A DNA stretch of 64,000 bases from Diabrotica undecimpunctata (GCF_040954645.1 NC_092806.1:79642641-79706640); one strand, 5' to 3'; positions 30,227 to 40,904 are shown, numbered from the stretch's first letter. Translations and numbers: made by a program. The notes: generated by a model from the sequence alone, not told the origin.

Positions 30227-30633
30227 GTAAGTATTGTTTTAGTACACAATCAAAAAGACTCAAAAAGGTCCAACCCGATTTTTGACAACAATAATAGGAT
30301 TTAGTGAAAATGCTAAAACAGGTCGATTTTTATTCTAAAAGATATCATCTTTTAACGATATAGATATCTGTCAATTGTCAACCTCCTACCTACCAGCACC
30401 CCAACCCATAAATTTTAAATAGGAAATATACCATGTGTGGTACATTGTTAGACAGATATTTCGCTGAAGAATTCAGATTTTCATCTTTTTTTCGATATTA
30501 ACTATATTCTTGCGAAAAAATATCAGTTTATTGAAAGTGTTACACCTCTTAAAAACTAAACGTAACGTCTATGTTTTGCTGGTGCCAATTTCCGGTCATG
30601 TCAGAAACTACATTAAAACAAAATTTACAACAA
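30227..30633. other. XPC intron without recognised features
   Basis: AT-rich intron sequence directly after the second exon. The open frame that runs on past the donor is read-through of intron. Confidence 0.55.
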
Positions 30634-30635
30634 TA

Positions 30636-31094
30636 ATAGGAAATTTTATTAAATGTAATGTAAACAAAATGAACTAAGTTTTAAATGTTCAAAATAATAT
30701 CTACCAATGTCTATACAATTATAAAGTCACTGTTCGAAATTAAGAACATTTTGGGGGTTACTACACTATATTCATGCACTATTCGTTATTTTGGTTCTTC
30801 CAATGAAGCTAGAATGGTATTATAAATCTTGCTTTTTAAATAACCCCATATGATGATGTCCAGGAGAGGTTTCTTATTGAATGGAGAGCTAGATCACCGA
30901 TTTAACTCTAATGGACTTCGTCATAATGGGGTTATTACTAACAGCGACATTATAATTGTATGGACGTTGGTGGATATCATTTTGAACATTTAAGTAAATA
31001 GTTATAGCTGATGAGTGAACTGTTTGGAATTATAAATTTATTAATTTAAAATTTAGTTCATTTTATTTACGTTACATTCAATTGAGTTTCCTAT
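30636..31094 (-). mobile_element. short mariner-like element with 48-bp TIRs
   Basis: 459 bp. The left end ATAGGAAATTTTATTAAATG and the inverted right end ATAGGAAACTCAATTGAATG run on in parallel for about 48 bases with a few mismatches. TA flanks both sides (30634-30635 and 31095-31096). On the minus strand near 30830-30890 a relic reads SPGH..MGLFKK with IYNT one frame on, like the SPDLxPxDFFLWGYLK motif of mariner-type transposases. It lies in the XPC intron. Confidence 0.75.
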
Positions 31095-31116
31095 TAATAT
31101 AGAAAGGACAGTTAAG

Positions 31117-31203
31117 ATTTGATTTCACGTATAGTACCTCTACTATTCGTATAAAAGACTTATCAGAGCTACTGGTGTAGTAGCTCTAAACGTAAAATCA
31201 AAT
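31117..31203. repeat. foldback sequence
   Basis: ATTTGATTTCACG at 31117 is inverted as CGTAAAATCAAAT ending 31203 (one mismatch). Inside it is a second hairpin, AGAGCTAC...GTAGCTCT, at about 31165-31188. It looks like a small foldback MITE. Confidence 0.65.
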
Positions 31204-31227
31204 ATTTTTCACTATAGGAACTAATAC

Positions 31228-32020
31228 AGTAGACTCCCTCTATAACGAGAACTGAAATGGCAGACTAATTACCTCGTTATAAGCGGATTTCGTTATATCC
31301 AACAACAATAATATTGTGCATACATATGAATATGTAGTTTTCTAAAACATTAACTTTCTATAGTGAAGCCATTCGGAGCAATATAAGATGCTAATAAATA
31401 TTGTTTGAATGGCGTTTTTAAAACAAAGTTGTTTACTTTTATTTTCAATGAAATGCATTAAAACAAAAAAGATTTGTTTACTTTTACTGTCAAGGATATA
31501 CGTTAAAACAAAAAATCTGTATTCTGTAAATATGTATAAAGCGTATAAAGTTATTTTGTCATTTTTGACTGCTTTAAATTGTCCAGTATTCTATCTATCA
31601 TATTTTCTAAAGATGTGAAACAGTTTTATGCTTCATTTGCGTTTTGTCCTTGGATAAAGTTTCTGACAACCTTTAAAACACTTTCCATATCTTGTCTATT
31701 AGGACCCATATTATTAGGTGTGAATGGTCAACCCAATACAATGACACTTGTGAATAATAAATTTTACATTTCCGACTAAGAATCATAAATTGTAAGAAGT
31801 TTATTGCGGGCGGCCCGCAGTTAAAAAGGGTATTTATTTATAGCTACGGCCGGGCCAAAACGTAAAAAATACGTTTTTCAATCTTATTTTCTCTCGTTAT
31901 AAACAAATTTACCTCGCTATAAAGGGTTATAGTTCAATATAAATTTCACGGGACATCTAATGTACCTCGTTATAAGCGAAACCTCGTAATAACCGTGTTC
32001 GTTATAAAGGGAGTATACTG
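31228..32020 (-). mobile_element. pogo/Tigger-like DNA transposon remnant
   Basis: The ends CAGTAGACTCCCTCTATAAC (31228) and, inverted, CAGTATACTCCCTTTATAAC (32020) match at 18 of 20 bases, and TA flanks both sides (31226-31227, 32021-32022). Inside each end 'cctcgttataagcg' recurs. CAGT...ACTCCCT..ATAACGA is typical of pogo-type ends. On the minus strand near 31600-31700 a relic reads VVRNFIQGQNANEA and LENMIDRIL, resembling a pogo transposase C-terminus. Not functional. Confidence 0.75.
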
Positions 32021-32101
32021 TAATAACATACCTTCTTACGAACCTAACGGCGCCACCTGGGAATAAAATCAAAAACTTAGAAAATCAAAGATTGTTAAGT
32101 G

Positions 32102-32355
32102 TATAAGGTGGGATAGGGGTAGGTACACGAAATATACGTTTAACACTTGGTACTGTAGATTATATTTGAGATTAAAACATTGTTACAATAAAATAAAATG
32201 CATAGCGCGAAGGAACCCACGCGTAGTTGTTTCTAGGTTCGCTTCCTTTCTTCAACTGCGTCTCTCGCGGGGCTTCGTGTCGGCTCGGAAAGTCGACGAA
32301 GCTGCTGACTGCATAGTACGGGAGATTAGTGGGTAATAAACAGGTGGCTGTTATA
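32102..32355 (-). repeat. 3' LTR of element C
   Basis: 254 bp, starting (minus strand) TATAACAGCCACCTG after the polypurine tract and ending in CCCACCTTATA. It is intact and shows the sequence of the split 5' LTR before the insertion. Confidence 0.9.
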
Positions 32356-32558
32356 GTCTCCCCCTTTGCACCACATAATCGTCTCGAATGTGGGGCAAGA
32401 ATCTATCTTGAGGTGGTATTCTTCTTAGGGCCTCCTCTTCTACGGATAGGCCCAATGGGCTCTGGAGGGACTTCTCCAAGGTCTGCACGATAGGGCGTCA
32501 GCGCAGATACGTGGTACTTTCCAACAGGTGCATCTGGGTTGCTGACAGAAGCGATTTC

Positions 32559-33370
32559 TTAGGTTGTAGGAGTCACTATGCGAAGAATGCGATACGGTCC
32601 ATCACGACGCGGCACAAATTTAGATGTACGCACCTTGCTTGCATTACTTAGGACGTGAGTGTCCACGAGAACTCGATCACCCACATTAAAAGCGACGTCA
32701 CGATGATGAGAGTCCTGATAAGAGTTTCTACGGTCCTGGGTTAGTCCTGGTAACGTATCACTAAAAGTAAGCAAATACGGAGTGATTTGCGGCACAAAAT
32801 TTTCAGTCTGCACTATCGCACGAAAGTCTCGGTTGGCATCATCCGGGGTGCGCAACTCGCGTCCGAATGTTAGATACGCCGGTGAAAAACCTGTGGATTC
32901 ACACTTGGCAGAGTTCATTGCGAAACGTACGGCGGAAAGTTTATCTGACCAAATCGTATGATCATCTTTAGGTAAGATAACTAATTGGGTTTTCATGTCG
33001 CGATTTTTACGCTCAACAGGGTTCGATGCGGGTTGGTACACAGGAATCAGCGATTGTTTGAAACCGAAACACTCTGCGACCGTTTGCATTACGAATCCGG
33101 CGAATTGTACGCCATTGTCACTTATTACCCGTCGAGGCAATCCGTACCTCAGTATGACCTCGTCGATTAAACACTTGGCACATGCGGCAGCGGTTGCAGT
33201 TTTTAGCGGAATGAGTTCCACCCATCGACTTGCGACATCTTCAACTATGAATACCCAGCAGTAACCACCTGCAGTCTCTGGTAATGGTCCAAACAAATCT
33301 ATGCTAAGTACTTCGAAGCGTTGGGACTGTATAGGCGTCTGTAGTAGGCCTGCAGGTTTAAAGTTGGTAG
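32559..33370 (-). pseudogene. element C integrase
   Basis: Ty3-type integrase core: LSIDLFGPLPETAGGYCWVF (first Asp), VISDNGVQF (second Asp) and NPVERKNRDMK (Glu). It is followed by FGRELRTPDD and the C-terminal fold VGDRVLVDTHVLS, RRDGPYRILRIV. The frame upstream is broken by a 14-bp micro-duplication near 33400 ('gtaacttacgtaac' repeated), which separates the core from the H2C2 part at 33430-33520. It ends in a stop at 32559. No macro domain follows. Confidence 0.9.
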
Positions 33371-33388
33371 GCTTAAATTTCTGGCAGT

Positions 33389-34940
33389 CTACATAGTTAC
33401 GTAAGTTACGTTACGTAAGTCAGCTATTGTCCTGCGCATACCCGGCCTAAAATATCTTTTAGCAATGCGTTGATATGTGCGTTCGACACCACAATGACCT
33501 GCTGTATCAGCATTATGGTATTGTTTTAAAATTTGTGGAATACGAGCACTAGCTACTACAAGTTGTGGTTCGTCTTCATCAATGTCTGGGGTGTAGCGGT
33601 ACAAAAGTCCATATGACATCACATATCCTCTCTCCACCCACTTTTTGTATTCGACAGAAGTCTCGTTAGGGTCTTCACGCCCTTTTATGATTTTCTCGAT
33701 ATCAGAGTCAGAAACCTGCTCTTGTCGAATATCGGCAGCGCTAAGTGTAGGAACATCGGCTACAACATAGGTTACTTCTATTGTTTCTTCAGTTTCATTG
33801 CGTGGTGGCCGCGAAAGTGTATCGGCAACCACATTTTTCTTACCAACAATATATTCTATGCGCAGATCATAAGGCATTAATTCTAGAGCCTATCTGGCGA
33901 GGCGTCCAGTTGGTGATTTAATAGACATCAGCCATTTGAGGGGCTGATGGTCGCTTTGAACAACAGTGGTGGTAGCGTCTTCCAGGTAACCTCTGAATTT
34001 CTTTACAGCCCACACAACAGCAAGAGCTTCACGTTCCGTCGTGCTGTAGTTCTGCTCTGCGGAAGTCAAGAGTCTAGATGCGTATTCCACTGGTCGTTCA
34101 TCGTCGTTCTCCCCCTGGAGTACACATGCACCGATTGCATAACCACTAGCATCTGTGCGTAATATATAGGGAAGTCTGCTGTCCGCTTGTCTTAAAATTG
34201 GAGGCGAACACAGTAGAGTTTTAAGTGCTTCAAAAGCTTCGTGTTGCTTGTGGCTCCAGGTCCATTTAAAGTTCTTCTTCGTCAGAGTGCTTAACGGCTT
34301 TGAGATCTCAGCGAAGTTTTCTAAGAAACGCCTGTACCATGAGCAAGTTTGTAAGAAACTTAAGAGTTGTTTCACGTTATTAGGAGGCGACATGTTGAGT
34401 ATTGCAGCTACTTTTTCGTTATTCGGCGAAATTCCTTCGAGGGTAATAATGTGGCCTAAGTAGTGCACTATTTCACATACAAACGAACATTTCTCCCGAT
34501 TTAGTGTGAGTTTGTATAAGATCAGTCTTTCGAATACCTTCTTCAGGTCTCCTAGGTGTTCTTCAAAACTGGACGAAATATCTGTTAGGTCATCAAGATA
34601 GGCTAGTATAAAGACATCTTGCAGGCCTGATCTGAAGCGGTAGTAGATGGCGCATTACGGAGTCCCAAAAGGCATGCGTGTATACCTAAATGTACCAAAA
34701 GGTGTCACGAAAGCAGTTTTGTCTCTATCACTCTCTTTGACGCTAACCAAATGATATCCACTACGAAGATTAAGAGTTGTCATACCTCCTGTCTTCTTCG
34801 CGGCATGTAAAAGATCATCTATCCTTGGAATGGGATACCGATCTGCCCGTGTGACTGCATTTAAGGCTCTGTAGTCAACGGTGAGACGAACACTATTGTT
34901 TTTCTTCGGAACGAGTACGACTGGAGCAGCGTAAGGAGAC
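33389..34940 (-). pseudogene. element C reverse transcriptase, RNase H and integrase N-terminus
   Basis: From the right: the RT palm with the catalytic box in ILAYLDDLTD (about 34585), then LTLNREKCSF, HYLGHIITLEGI and WYRRFLENFAEISKPLS. RNase H follows with LRTDASGYAIG, TEREALAVVWAVKKF, VQSDHQPLKWL and VVADTLSRP, then the zinc-binding H-H-C-C stretch (YHNADTAGHCGVERTYQRIA). Damage: a frameshift near 34655 in the FG(L)RNAP motif, and a nonsense change at 33887-33889 turning Trp of RLARWAL into TAG. Catalytic residues are otherwise in place. Confidence 0.88.
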
Positions 34941-34942
34941 TC

Positions 34943-35550
34943 TCACTCTTCAATGTAGCCACTCGCTAATAGTTTGTCTAGTTCTTCCTTAAGTTGATTT
35001 TTCTTGGTCTCTGACATCCTGTAGGGAGGAGATGCTATTGGAGATTCATCTAATAGTAATATGGAATGTTCTGCATAAGGTGTAGGTTCATCATTTGGCT
35101 CAAAAACCTTGCTAAACTCATGCAAAAGATCATTAAGCGTACTTTTTTGTTCGTGTTTAAGAACAAGTGCTTCATCATCTCGTAGTTTGATATTTTTAAA
35201 TTTTACATTATTCACAGAACATAAAGGATCTAGATCAGTGTCAAAAATAAAAGTGAGTTGTGGATATTCACCAAAATAGTACTGATTACTAGGTAAGTCT
35301 AAAATTATGTTTGCTTGTTGAATAAAGTCGCACCCGAGCAAGGTTCGACTGTTTTCATGGTCTGGGACAGATATAAAACGTGTAAGAATAGTTTTATGTT
35401 GTAACTTAACATCTACTTCAAAAATATTTACGTTTACACGACGTTGTAGACCATCTGCTAATGTCATTAACATAATATCTTCAGTATAGGGTACGTTATC
35501 CTGCAATAATAGTTTAGCAAGAGAAGATCCGGCAACTAGCCCCGGTGTCT
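34943..35550 (-). pseudogene. element C protease and RT entry
   Basis: The active site IDTGASC lies at about 35535-35550, followed by a frameshift, then LQRRVNVNIFEVDVKLQ and RTLLGCDFIQQANIILDL, the closing part of a Ty3 protease. The frame continues into the RT entry (SPIASPPYRMSETKKNQLKE, LLASGYIEE). The stop at 34943 replaces the next residues of SxSPYAAP. Confidence 0.85.
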
Positions 35551-36216
35551 ATATAAGCGTAACCATTATAATTAAAGGAAGTTTTTGTTCGCTAGAAACT
35601 TTGTTTTCCGGTATATTATCGAATGTTTCTTCGACTAATCGCGCATGAGTGAGAAGTTCACCAAAAGTTTGTATTTTATCGCGAGGAACCTTTTCCCGAA
35701 TTCTGCGATTTAAAAGTCCATACACCATGTCAAGTTGTATAGCCTCTGTCAACGTACCGGCAGGCAGCTGCGCTAAAATTGACCTAGCCTTACATATAAA
35801 AACGTCGGTTTTGACCTTAGTGTCTTGTTCATTACTAAATAATTTACGATATACGCGATGAGGAGGTTTAATAGGACCAAAAGTTGAACGTAATACGTCA
35901 ATAGCTGAGTTCCAGTCAGTTAGGGTAACTCTGACTCCACGGTACCACGTCGCAGCGAACCCGTCAAGCAACATAGGAAGTCCCATGAGAGCGTTCTCAT
36001 CAGAAATACCCGTACAGTTTTTGTATACCACAATAGCATCAATAAAAGCATTGACATCAGTCTCCGAACTACCGTTAAATCGCAAATTGCACTTTGCAAG
36101 TTACCGCTTTGTACATTTACTGGAGGAATAACGTGCTGAACATTAACACCAGCAATGCGAGTTAAAAGTTCTTGAAATTGTTCTTACGAAAGCGTCACTG
36201 GAGCAGTATTATCCAT
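35549..36216 (-). pseudogene. element C Gag, Arc-like capsid
   Basis: A start codon at 36214-36216 opens MDNTAPVTLS, then TAA, then EQFQELLTRIAGVNVQ. A frameshift near 36087 leads to the capsid region: RFNGSSETDVNAFIDAIVVY, LPMLLDGFAATWYRGVRV, YRKLFSNEQDTKVKTDVFI and AIQLDMVYGLLNRRIREKVP. This matches the Ty3 Gag lineage from which the animal Arc proteins were domesticated. The family forms RNA-carrying capsids. No zinc knuckle was seen before the frame ends. Confidence 0.82.
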
Positions 36217-36578
36217 CTTATCTTTCGATCTAAGATTGTACGAATGGTTTACGTCCAGATTGCAGCAGGAAACAAGTAAAAATATTAAAAGAAAAACTTA
36301 CAGTTTGAAACAGTTCAGCTTACTGTTTTTCCTAGCTGGCATAAACAAAGTCCTGTTCTGTCACTGGTAAGCCTGATGTAAAATATTTCCAAAAGTATTT
36401 CATGTAGAATGCACCCAGGAACGTAATTTACGCGCCAATTTTGGAACAGACTGTAGACACAATTAGCCTCTACGCAGGGATAGAATGTCAGAACAGAAAA
36501 AGTCCTATATAACACACGTGGAGAACGAAATCCCGCTAAAACTACAATACACAAAGTTATAACGTTTTTTATTCCGTG

Positions 36579-36596
36579 CCACTCGTTGGGCGACAA
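36579..36596 (-). other. primer-binding site of element C
   Basis: Read on the minus strand: TTGTCGCCCAACGAGTGG, directly after the 5' LTR end. It resembles the site at 27641-27658 (TGGCGCCCAACGTGGGGC), suggesting a similar tRNA primer. Confidence 0.7.
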
Positions 36597-37052
36597 TATA
36601 AGGTGGGATAGGGGTAGGAACACGAAATACACGTTTAACACTTGGTATAATCGTTTTCATCTTTCTTGGCGTGTGCGTGTAAAAACACTTGCAATAAGTT
36701 GTTTCATCTGTCTTTCCTTGTCTAAGCTCGATTCGTTTACCTCCTCCAGTGGCAGAGCAAAATGTAGCATGTCAAACGAAATAATAGTTATAAAAGAAAA
36801 TTATAAATTATTTTTCATTAAATTGCTAATAACGGAATATACGTATAAATTGCGAAGAAGTATTTTTCTAGCTTGCAGTACAATAGGACAGGATATAACG
36901 AAAAGTACATTTTAAAAGGATTTTGAAATATACCCAAAAAAGTGTTATTATTTAACCCACTTTAATTAAAAAATTATACAGATTTTTTAAGTTTTAAGCA
37001 CTGTAGCGAATTCTGAACTGTTAGAACGTACTGACCTTGATTAATTAGCTAA

Positions 37053-38393
37053 TCAGTCAGCGTCTTCACTGGAACTGTCTTCATCATTGGAATCTTCCGC
37101 CAAATCGATGATAATCCTACTTTCATTTTCATCATATGTGACCATTTTTGCCCAGTCGTCCTGAAATAATTTTTCAGTATGGTTAACACAACTCGCCCAC
37201 ACTGCAGGTGTTGCCTCAGCTAATGCATCGCCCCAAACTTTTTTCACTGTTTCATCTCCACGTCCATGTTCTCCAATATGACGATCATAGTATTGTTTAG
37301 AAATACCCCAGACCAACTCAATCGGATTATATTGACAGTGATATGGAGGCAATCTCAAAACCTGATGCCCATGTTCTTGGAGTAGCTCGTGTATAACGTA
37401 CCTGGTATTTTGTGGTTTATTCTGGCGACAAAGACTCAATAGCTCTGTCTTGCCCGAATCGTCGTCAAAAATTATTTTTTTCGCTCGTAACCATTCTTGT
37501 AAGTCCGATTTTTTCCAACTGGTATTCGGTAACTTTTCTATTAAAGAGCTATGGTATGAGGCATTATCCATAATAATTAGAGATGGTTCCTCCAACATTG
37601 GTATCAGCTTTTCGGAGACCCACTTTTTAAAAGACTCTTTATCCATAGAATCATGATAGTCTGCACTCTTCGATTTCGTAGAAAACAGTAATCTAGCATC
37701 TTTAACAAATCCTTGCCTACTTCCGGCATGTAAAACAACAAAGCGTTTACCTGTATTTTCGTGTCCTTTTCTGATGCTTTTCACACAGTCATCTTGCCAA
37801 GTACGTTTATATGCCCCTTTTAGGAATATCCATGTTTCATCTAAAAAAACGAACTGAAGTGGGCTTGGACTTAAAAAATTTCTCATATAATGCCTCAAAA
37901 AATACAGTCGTTTGGAGACAATACATGGTTTCTCACATAGCACTCGTCTACTATTTTCTAGTTTGTATGAAAACCCACAATTTTTCATAAGACGCCACAA
38001 ACTTGTATCAGAACCGTCATAGAGATGTTTGTTTCTTAATTGTGTATTTAGAACTTTAATTGTAACGTGCTCTCCTTTTGCTTTCATGCCATACAGTACA
38101 TTACTAATCTCTCCTTTTATAGTATCGCTGACAACATTAGTCTTTTTTTGTACATTACGTGACTCTCCTGGTGTAGTAAGAGCTGCCCCTGTCTTGTATT
38201 CACTCTTTATTCTTGTCACTGTGCGAAGACTGATTTTCAAAGCGTCCGCTACTCGTTCATGTACCGATGATATCGAAAGCAAAGGTCCGTTGTTTTCTTT
38301 TTCTTTTTTAAAATACTCCAATAAATGAACTACACATTGTCGCATTTCTCCTGTTATGGTTTTTCCCGGCATTTTTTTTATTAAATAGAACAA
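37053..38393 (-). CDS. DD82E transposase, apparently intact
   Basis: 446 codons from ATG to stop; a second Met at residue 8 (MPGKTITGEM) is an equally likely start. N-terminal helix-turn-helix region: VHERVADALKISLRTVTRIK. Catalytic triad: Asp185 in FVFLDETWIF, Asp276 in LIIMDNASYH and Glu359 in PPYHCQYNPIELVW, with 82 residues between the second Asp and the Glu. That spacing is the mark of the DD82E (Sailor) group of the IS630-Tc1-mariner superfamily, named from memory. The C-terminus is strongly acidic (EDSNDEDSSSEDAD). It cuts and pastes the element at TA. With clean TIRs nearby, this is the best candidate for an active element in the window. Confidence 0.93.
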   Translation of the reverse strand: MFYLIKKMPGKTITGEMRQCVVHLLEYFKKEKENNGPLLSISSVHERVADALKISLRTVTRIKSEYKTGAALTTPGESRNVQKKTNVVSDTIKGEISNVLYGMKAKGEHVTIKVLNTQLRNKHLYDGSDTSLWRLMKNCGFSYKLENSRRVLCEKPCIVSKRLYFLRHYMRNFLSPSPLQFVFLDETWIFLKGAYKRTWQDDCVKSIRKGHENTGKRFVVLHAGSRQGFVKDARLLFSTKSKSADYHDSMDKESFKKWVSEKLIPMLEEPSLIIMDNASYHSSLIEKLPNTSWKKSDLQEWLRAKKIIFDDDSGKTELLSLCRQNKPQNTRYVIHELLQEHGHQVLRLPPYHCQYNPIELVWGISKQYYDRHIGEHGRGDETVKKVWGDALAEATPAVWASCVNHTEKLFQDDWAKMVTYDENESRIIIDLAEDSNDEDSSSEDAD

Positions 38394-38676
38394 TTAGTTA
38401 TTCACAACAAAAAATAATAAGTAAAACTGTTCGGAACAAATTCCAACAATGACTGACTAAAATCGACTAAAACAACATAAAATATCAATGGTAATTGCTA
38501 CAATTATAAACCTATTAGCCAGCTCATTCAAGAACAATGCCACAAGTCATTATTGCAATGGGTATCGGAAGAGAGAGAGTTAATTTATAATAAACTGGAA
38601 TTTTTAAGGTGTCGAGAGTATTTTATGTAATGGAATTCCATACAGTAAGAGCTCAAACTATTAATTAATTAAAAAC

Positions 38677-38760
38677 TTTTGAATAAAATCCTTTATAAAA
38701 AGGTGTATAAAAAATATTTTTTTTTTTTATATACCTTTTTATAAAGGATTTTATTCAAAA
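38677..38760. repeat. 38-bp-arm hairpin upstream of the transposase
   Basis: Arms at 38677-38714 and 38723-38760 are inverted copies with one mismatch (gtgt/gtat) and an 8-base loop. It lies within the DD82E element, about 280 bases upstream of the transposase start. It could be a nested MITE or a regulatory structure. Confidence 0.85.
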
Positions 38761-39367
38761 TTTTTTAATATATGGTATACAGCCAAATACAGGAACTTTG
38801 TTTCCTTGTGGATTTTAATTAAAAACTGTGTACTTATAAAAACTATTTCATCAGCTACTTCAAACCTGCACAGATCAGGGTAACATGTTAAAAAAAAATC
38901 ACGTCACTGCCAGCTATCTGTATTCGTAAAGAGGCCGAACTTATCACCGACACCGTATCGGCCAAACGCATCGGTGTTATTGCTACAATACTGGGAGACG
39001 TGAGTGGTCTCTTCATTCCCTTCTCATCGCACTTTACCATGACGAACGTGACTCGCACAATTGAATTACGCATCTGTGTATCAGAGAGAGACGAATATTA
39101 AAAATTCCGTAGTACCTTATTTCAGGCACACGCCAAGAACGATGAAAACGAGTATACTGTAGATTATATTAATTTGAGATTAAAACATTGTTACAATAAA
39201 ATAAAATGCATAGCGCGAAGGAACCCACGCGGAGTTGTTTCTAGGTTCGCTTCCTTTCTTCAACTGCGTCTCTCGCGGGGCTTCGTGTCGGCTCGGGAAG
39301 TCGACGAAGCTGCTGACTGCATAATACGGGAGATTAGTGGGTAATAAACAGGTGGCTGTTATAAGTG

Positions 39368-40840
39368 TCTATTAATATAATTTCATGCTTGTTATCTTTA
39401 AAAACTACTGGTGATGTCCATGGACTGTTTAATGGTTCAATTACTACTTGTTTGTTCATATTTTTGAGCCGATGCCTTCGGCTTCATCGCTTTTCGCAAA
39501 TGGAAGTCGTCTAGGTTGTTGTCTGATTGGCTGAGCGTCTCCGGTATTAATTTTATGCGTTACTATGCTTGTTTTGCTTTTATCTTTCTTATCAATCGCA
39601 AAAATATTTTGAAATTCTATCAGCATAGACTTCACTTTTTTTGTTCGTTTATCATCAATACGTTTTATGTATTGTGTACTTCTTTATACGGCACGTTTTA
39701 ATCACCATATCAACAAGCTCCTTTAGATACTTAGATCTCGATGAGTTTTCATTAGTATTCATAGAACAAATCGAAGCCACGAGAACACACTGTCCGATCA
39801 AATTTCTTTTACTTAACTTTATAGCAGTTCCTTTTAAATTAATAACTCTTACAGGAACGACATATCGAACTCTCACCAAAGCTTTTGTCGTTAGGAACTC
39901 GACATTGTTCACATCTTCGACCATCCTTAAACTTCCCTCTCGGCAGTGACCATCAAGGCTGGTCATTAGAATTTTCTCACTATTACCGGGTATTGTTACG
40001 TCTTTGTCTTCATGAAACGGAAACTCTTCATCACTGATCTCGAGAACTCTGTTTTTGACATTCAATACAGCCCTTTTTTAACCCAACTTTTCTTAGTAAA
40101 TCCATCCCCAATATGAACTCCTCGGAGATCTCTGCAATTAGTACTCTGTGTTTGACTGTAGTCTGGCCAATGGATACTGACCTATTAGCCTCGCCACATG
40201 CATTACTTAGCTCACCAGTTTCTGTTCTAAACCTCACTGTTGCAGGCGATAATTTAAGATGGCCTCGTACTACTTCTGGACGTGGAATAGTTCTTGTTGG
40301 GGGCTGTGTTTCTCGAGGTCGACAGTTGCCCCTTGGTGTCTACCCGTTCTAGTTTTCCGACTGTTGTATCTTTACTTGCAATTACGGCGAATGTTGCCTA
40401 CGTCACCACAATTCCAACATCTGGGCTCGCGTCTCTTCGGCATCGTGTTACGAACTACTTTTCGTACCATTTCTTCCAGATGTTCATCGTTTGGTGCGTC
40501 GCCTTCTTCAATGGTTCTTACTCGATGACTCCGTGAAGTTTGAATAGTTGTTTCATGTTCCAAGGAAATATTTTCCTGCATCTAGAACTTTCAGTCTTGC
40601 TAGTCGTAAAGCATTCTGTAATTCACTTTCTTTCAATCCATTGACGAAGGTATCTACAGCAATTTCTTCCAAAATGTTGTCTGGTACCTCCGGATAAGCC
40701 AACCGCACTATACGAGCAACGTCTGCTTCAAACTCCTTTTTGTAGGTACCATTTCTTCCAGACGTTCATCGTTTCGTTCGTCGCCTTCTTTAATGGTTTG
40801 TACTTGATGGCTCCGTGAAGTTTGACTATTCATTTATGCA
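39368..40840 (-). pseudogene. fragment of a third Ty3 element ('D'): gag end, protease, RT start
   Basis: Right to left on the minus strand: Gag C-terminus (FEADVARIVRLAYPEVPDNI, LRLARLKVLDAG, 40740-40581), zinc knuckle CWNCGDVGNIRRNC with Asn for the usual His (about 40390-40430), protease end (VLIAEISEEFILGMDLL, about 40120-40150), a linker (GNSEKILMTSLDGHCREGS), and the RT entry VIEPLNSPWTSPVVFKDNK at about 39385-39450. It stops where element C begins. Gag resembles that of element A. Frameshifts throughout. About 90 bases (40465-40555) are repeated at 40746-40836, in the same orientation, beyond the Gag segment. Confidence 0.8.
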
Positions 40841-40904
40841 TGTGTTTTTATTGCTTTGTGACAATTAGTCACGGAATTGATCAACAATTAGGACTTTTGT
40901 AAGG

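Larger units (their letters stand above)
36648..39154 (-). mobile_element. DD82E (Sailor-like) DNA transposon with intact transposase
   Basis: 2507 bp. Left end TAATCGTTTTCATCTTTCTT; inverted right end TACTCGTTTTCATCGTTCTT; both continue as GGCGTGTGC(G/C)TG, giving about 31-bp TIRs with four mismatches. TA flanks both sides (36646-36647, 39155-39156). The unsplit LTR at 32102-32355 reads 'cttggtactgtag', exactly the empty site with a single TA. The element encodes one uninterrupted transposase on the minus strand and holds a 38-bp-arm hairpin upstream of it. Confidence 0.92.
32102..39363 (-). mobile_element. Ty3-type LTR retrotransposon 'C' (Arc-like Gag)
   Basis: Minus-strand element bounded by a 4-bp duplication AGTG (32098-32101 and 39364-39367). 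The LTRs are 254 bp; the 5' LTR (right side) is split by a 2.5-kb DNA transposon. Primer site: 36579-36596, minus strand, TTGTCGCCCAACGAGTGG. Polypurine tract: minus strand AAAGGGGGAGAC at about 32356-32368. Gag, protease, RT, RNase H and integrase follow in Ty3 order. LTR ends are TATAA...TTATA, not TG...CA. The two LTRs differ at about five bases plus one 4-bp indel, so the element is young, though several stops and frameshifts break it. Confidence 0.92.
36597..39363 (-). repeat. 5' LTR of element C, split by a transposon
   Basis: LTR bases 36597-36647 and 39157-39363 are the two parts of one LTR, separated by the insert 36648-39154 and its TA duplication. Joined, they correspond to 32102-32355. 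Confidence 0.9.
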
